DNA of 64,000 nt, taken from positions 310,001-374,000 of the forward strand of contig NZ_JAYKKJ010000003.1 of assembly GCF_035969385.1 (NCBI RefSeq), written 5' to 3'. Positions 61,137-64,000 of the stretch are shown here, in pieces. Below the pieces are notes generated by a model that had not been told where the DNA came from, did no database searches, and saw only the letters and a list, made by a program, of their open reading frames with translations. The DNA is from SELP01 sp035969385 (GTDB lineage: Bacteria; Pseudomonadota; Alphaproteobacteria; Rhodobacterales; Rhodobacteraceae). The first letter of the stretch is position 1. Each line of letters starts with the position of its first letter. The translations under genes and the position numbers were made by a program.

Positions 61137-61562
61137 TCAGCTGCGCCGCAGCCGGATCACCACGTCCACCGCGGCAATCTCTGCCCCATCGGGGGCCTTG
61201 GGCAGCCGCCGGATCTCCAACTGGTCGCTGGGCGCGTCGGTGAGGGCCGCGCTGTCTTCCCAATAGAAATGCGGATGGTTCGAAGTGTTCGTGTCGAAAT
61301 AGCTTTTCGACCCATCCACCGTGATCTCGCGCATCAGCCCCGCATCGCAGAAGGCCCGCAACGTGTTGTAGACGGTCGCCAGCGAAACCTTCTCGCCCGC
61401 CTCGCGCGCGGCCTCGAACAGCCATTCGGCGGTCACATGCCGGTCCTGCCCGTCGCCCACCAGAAGCGCCGCAAGCGTGACCCGCTGGCGGGTCGGTCGC
61501 AGCCCGACCCCGGCAAGCCAATCGCCGCCGCGCGTTTCCATCTGGGTGTCGAGCTCCCGCAT
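61137..61562 (-). CDS. irr: Irr-type Fur-family iron response regulator
   Basis: About 141 residues from the ATG at 61562. The winged-helix domain is GLRPTRQRVTLAALLVGDG and VSLATVYNTLRAFCDAG, and the metal/heme region has TNTSNHPHFYWED. The sequence lacks the CxxC zinc sites of Fur and is closest to Irr, which represses or activates iron genes and is degraded when heme is present. Other possible starts are the ATGs at 61589 and 61595. It is divergent from fabA, which is typical in this family. Confidence 0.85.
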   Translation of the reverse strand: MRELDTQMETRGGDWLAGVGLRPTRQRVTLAALLVGDGQDRHVTAEWLFEAAREAGEKVSLATVYNTLRAFCDAGLMREITVDGSKSYFDTNTSNHPHFYWEDSAALTDAPSDQLEIRRLPKAPDGAEIAAVDVVIRLRRS

Positions 61563-61728
61563 ACCGGCCCCGTGTCTATATCCGATCATCAACATATGTC
61601 GCTTTGCCCCGGGAATTCAAATGAAAACGGGGCCGGCAAGGGCAGCCGTCCCGCGCGCCGCGCTTGCCCTGCTTCGGTCCCCGGTGATAGACGGGCTGAA
61701 ACGGATCAGAGGAATGGATACGCCCGGC

Positions 61729-62238
61729 ATGGCCCAATACCCCACAAGTTTCGACAAGGATGACCTGCTGAAATGCGCCCGCGGCGAATTGTTCGGCCCC
61801 GGCAACGCGCAGCTTCCGGCCCCGCCGATGCTGATGATGGACCGCATCACCGACATCTCGGGTGATGGCGGCCTGCACGGCAAGGGCCATGTGGTGGCAG
61901 AATTCGACATTACCCCCGACCTGTGGTTCTTCGACTGCCACTTTCCCGGCAACCCGATCATGCCGGGGTGCCTTGGCCTTGACGGGCTGTGGCAGCTGAC
62001 CGGCTTCAACCTTGGCTGGCGCGGCTGGCAGGGGCGCGGCTATGCGCTGGGTGTGGGCGAGGTCAAGCTGACCGGCATGGTCCGACCGGACCGCAAGATG
62101 CTGACCTACAAGGTCGACTTCACCAAGGCCGTGCAGACCCGCCGCCTGACCATGGGGGTCGCCGACGGTATCGTCGAGGCCGATGGCGAGGTGATCTATC
62201 AGGTTACGGGCATGAAGGTCGCGCTGAGCGAGAGCTGA
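61729..62238 (+). CDS. fabA: 3-hydroxydecanoyl-ACP dehydratase/isomerase
   Basis: 169 residues, close to the 172 of E. coli FabA. The active-site His is in WFFDCHFPGNPIMPGCLGLD, and PAPPMLMMDRITDIS and MLTYKVDFTKAVQTRRLTMG are conserved. FabA makes the cis double bond in unsaturated fatty acids, with FabB extending it. The start at 61729 (MAQYPTSFDKDD) is preferred over 61714. It lies downstream of irr, in opposite orientation, with 166 bp between. Confidence 0.96.
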   Translation: MAQYPTSFDKDDLLKCARGELFGPGNAQLPAPPMLMMDRITDISGDGGLHGKGHVVAEFDITPDLWFFDCHFPGNPIMPGCLGLDGLWQLTGFNLGWRGWQGRGYALGVGEVKLTGMVRPDRKMLTYKVDFTKAVQTRRLTMGVADGIVEADGEVIYQVTGMKVALSES

Positions 62239-62242
62239 GCGG

Positions 62243-62818
62243 TTGGCCCTGATCCCCACCGATCCTGTCGCGTTTCCGACGCGGCAGGAGTTGCGGAGCT
62301 GGTTCACCGCGCACCACGAAACGCACCAACAGCTTTGGGTGCGCATTTTCAAGAAAGGGTCGGGCACGCAATCCGTGACCTGGGATGACTGCGTGATCGA
62401 GTCGATTGCCTGGGGCTGGATCGACGGCATCAAGCAACGGTGCGACGAGGCTTCCTACTTTCAGCGCCTGACCCCGCGCCGCCCCCGATCCAATTGGTCA
62501 CTACGCAATTGCACCCATGCCGAACAGTTGATCCGCGACGGGTTGATGATGCCTTCCGGTCTTACACAGGTTGAGGCCGCGAAGGTCGATGGCCGCTGGG
62601 ATGCGGCCTATGCCGGTTCGCGCGACATGGAGATTCCCGCCGATTTCCTGGCCAGGCTAGACGAAAACCCAGAGGCCAAGACTTTTTACGCGACACTCAA
62701 CCGGGCAAACCTTTTCGCGATCTACCACCGGCTGCATTCCGCGAAGAAGCCCGAAACCCGTGCCCGTCGGATGGAACAGATCATCGCGCAGCTTGGCCAG
62801 CAGAAGAAATTCTATTGA
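62243..62818 (+). CDS. YdeI-like (bacteriocin-protection-like) protein
   Basis: 191 residues. The YdeI/OmpD-associated domain shows SVTWDDCVIESIAWGWIDGI, RLTPRRPRSNWSLRNC and a Lys-rich C-terminus (SAKKPETRARRMEQIIAQL). The start is a TTG four bases after the fabA stop, as no ATG is near. The family's function is poorly known; names refer to E. coli resistance phenotypes. Its position between fabA and fabB, usually neighbours, is unusual. Confidence 0.8.
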   Translation: MALIPTDPVAFPTRQELRSWFTAHHETHQQLWVRIFKKGSGTQSVTWDDCVIESIAWGWIDGIKQRCDEASYFQRLTPRRPRSNWSLRNCTHAEQLIRDGLMMPSGLTQVEAAKVDGRWDAAYAGSRDMEIPADFLARLDENPEAKTFYATLNRANLFAIYHRLHSAKKPETRARRMEQIIAQLGQQKKFY

Positions 62819-62940
62819 CGGGGACAGGCCGCGGACCGGCGCAACGGCGAGGGGGTCAATCCCGAACCGGCACCTGCTAATTGCTTGCCCCCTCCCCGCC
62901 CCTGTCCTACACACGATCAAGGACTGAAAAGGAGCCGTTC

Positions 62941-64000
62941 ATGCGCCGTGTCGTCGTAACAGGACTTGGGATCGTATCGCCGATTGGCAACAACGCCGCA
63001 GAGGTGGACGCCGCCCTGCGCGCTGGCAAATCGGGGATCGAGGCGGTGCCGGAGATGGCAGAGCGCGGGTTCCGCAGCCAGATCGCCGGGACGCTCAAGA
63101 TCGACGTGGCCGAGCATGTGGACAAACGGACCCTGCGGTTCATGGGGCCGGGTGCCGCCTATGCCCATATCGCGATGGGACAGGCCATCGCCGACGCAGG
63201 TCTAGACGAAAGTTTGGTTTCCAACCCGCGCACCGGGCTGATTGCCGGATCCGGCGGGCCATCGACCAGCGCCATGTTCGCCGCGCATCAGGTGGTTCTG
63301 AACTCGGGCAGCCCGAAGCGGATCGGGCCGTTCGCGGTGCCGAAATGCATGTCCTCGACTATCTCGGCCAACCTGTCGACTGCCTATAAGATCAAGGGGA
63401 TCAACTATTCGATCACCTCGGCCTGCTCCACCTCGCTGCATTGCATCGGCAACGCGGCCGAACAGATCATGCTGGGCAAACAGGACGTGATGTTCGCCGG
63501 CGGGGGCGAGGAACTGGACTGGACCCTGTCCTGCCTGTTCGATGCCATGGGCGCGATGTCGTCCAAGTATAACGACACGCCAACAAAGGCGTCGCGCGCG
63601 TTCGACGCGGGCCGCGACGGGTTCGTGATCGCGGGCGGCGGCGCCATCGTGGTGCTGGAAGACTACGAGCACGCCAAGGCACGCGGCGCGAAGATTTACG
63701 CCGAAGTCACGGGCTTTGCCGCCACTTCAGACGGGCACGACATGGTCGCGCCGTCGGGCGAAGGCGGCGAACGGGCCATGCGCGAGGCGCTGCGGACCCT
63801 GCCCGAGGGCCGCAAGGTCAGCTACATCAACGCGCACGGCACCTCGACCCCGGTCGGGGACGTGGGCGAGGTGCAGGCGGTGCGCCGGGTCTTCGGTGAT
63901 GGTAGCACCCCGCCGATCTCCTCGACCAAGTCGATGACGGGGCACAGCCAGGGCGCGACCGGCGCGCAGGAAGCGATCTATTGCCTGTTGATGCTGCAGG
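62941..64000 (+). CDS. fabB: Beta-ketoacyl-ACP synthase I, cut by window edge
   Basis: 353 codons of FabB, running off the right edge. RRVVVTGLGIVSPIGNN starts the thiolase fold; the catalytic Cys is in YSITSACSTSLHCIGNA; NAHGTSTPVGD supplies the first active-site His; and KSMTGHSQGATGAQE provides Lys and the second His. AAGGAG lies ahead of the ATG. It extends unsaturated acyl chains made by FabA. The last 50 or so residues are missing. Confidence 0.96.
   Translation, partial: MRRVVVTGLGIVSPIGNNAAEVDAALRAGKSGIEAVPEMAERGFRSQIAGTLKIDVAEHVDKRTLRFMGPGAAYAHIAMGQAIADAGLDESLVSNPRTGLIAGSGGPSTSAMFAAHQVVLNSGSPKRIGPFAVPKCMSSTISANLSTAYKIKGINYSITSACSTSLHCIGNAAEQIMLGKQDVMFAGGGEELDWTLSCLFDAMGAMSSKYNDTPTKASRAFDAGRDGFVIAGGGAIVVLEDYEHAKARGAKIYAEVTGFAATSDGHDMVAPSGEGGERAMREALRTLPEGRKVSYINAHGTSTPVGDVGEVQAVRRVFGDGSTPPISSTKSMTGHSQGATGAQEAIYCLLMLQ

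Overview
The window is a high-GC, gene-dense chromosomal segment of an alphaproteobacterium, almost certainly a member of the Rhodobacteraceae (Roseobacter group). The evidence is a SAM/SAH-type riboswitch in front of metK (a class known from Rhodobacterales), a complex I operon with extra small genes between nuo genes, the irr-fabA-fabB arrangement, and small families typical of this group (DUF5333, DUF1178, DUF2237, DUF6326, Hint-domain protein). No rRNA, tRNA, CRISPR array, prophage or plasmid function was seen.

Layout. 1-4.9 kb: end of a DMT transporter, a YmdB-like phosphoesterase, 5-formyl-THF cyclo-ligase, mgtE, and a DUF481 outer-membrane protein. 5-9.2 kb: guanine deaminase and 8-oxoguanine deaminase on either side of a CAP lipoprotein, then DUF1638 and SufE. 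9.7-17.3 kb: a lipoprotein, RNase D, a Hint protein, purMN, a DEAD-box helicase, an HD protein and a 2OG-Fe(II) oxygenase. 17.4-32.1 kb: one long leftward operon, DUF5333-nuoG-x-nuoH-nuoI-x-nuoJ-x-nuoKLMN-birA-coaX-rnj, encoding the second half of complex I plus cofactor and RNA-decay enzymes; nuoA-F are not here. 32.3-40.7 kb: lysC, small enzymes, an MFS carrier, pth, a serine hydrolase, and a pair made of an acidic-tailed secreted protein and a membrane-anchored LuxR-type protein. 41-50 kb: trpB, trpF, lapA, ihfB, rpsA, cmk, a 38-residue membrane protein, aroA, trmB. 50.2-56.9 kb: DoxX, GFA and CHMI genes, then riboswitch-metK, lnt, corC, ybeY, phoH. 57-64 kb: a lipoprotein/OmpA pair sharing a motif, miaB, a glycosyltransferase-like gene, a REP-associated transposase, irr, fabA, a YdeI-like gene and the start of fabB.

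Three unusual features stand out. (1) An 18-bp palindrome with a TTAC tail (GGTGGGTYNNRACCCACC) occurs eight times. Four copies form inverted pairs that flank a RAYT (REP-associated tyrosine transposase). That RAYT keeps its His-x-His motif but has Leu where the catalytic Tyr should be, and its last residues and stop codon are written in REP sequence. (2) Two roughly 100-118 bp MITE-like inverted repeats begin and end with CTAG. One lies between two converging genes and supplies both stop codons; three other converging gene pairs in the window share a single CTAG as a double stop. (3) The acidic PepSY-like protein and membrane LuxR pair looks like an undescribed envelope-signalling unit.

Many genes are translationally coupled (ATGA, GTGA or TGATG junctions), so most leftward clusters are probably true operons. 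Assignments rest on reading translated sequence and recalled family motifs; no database search was run.
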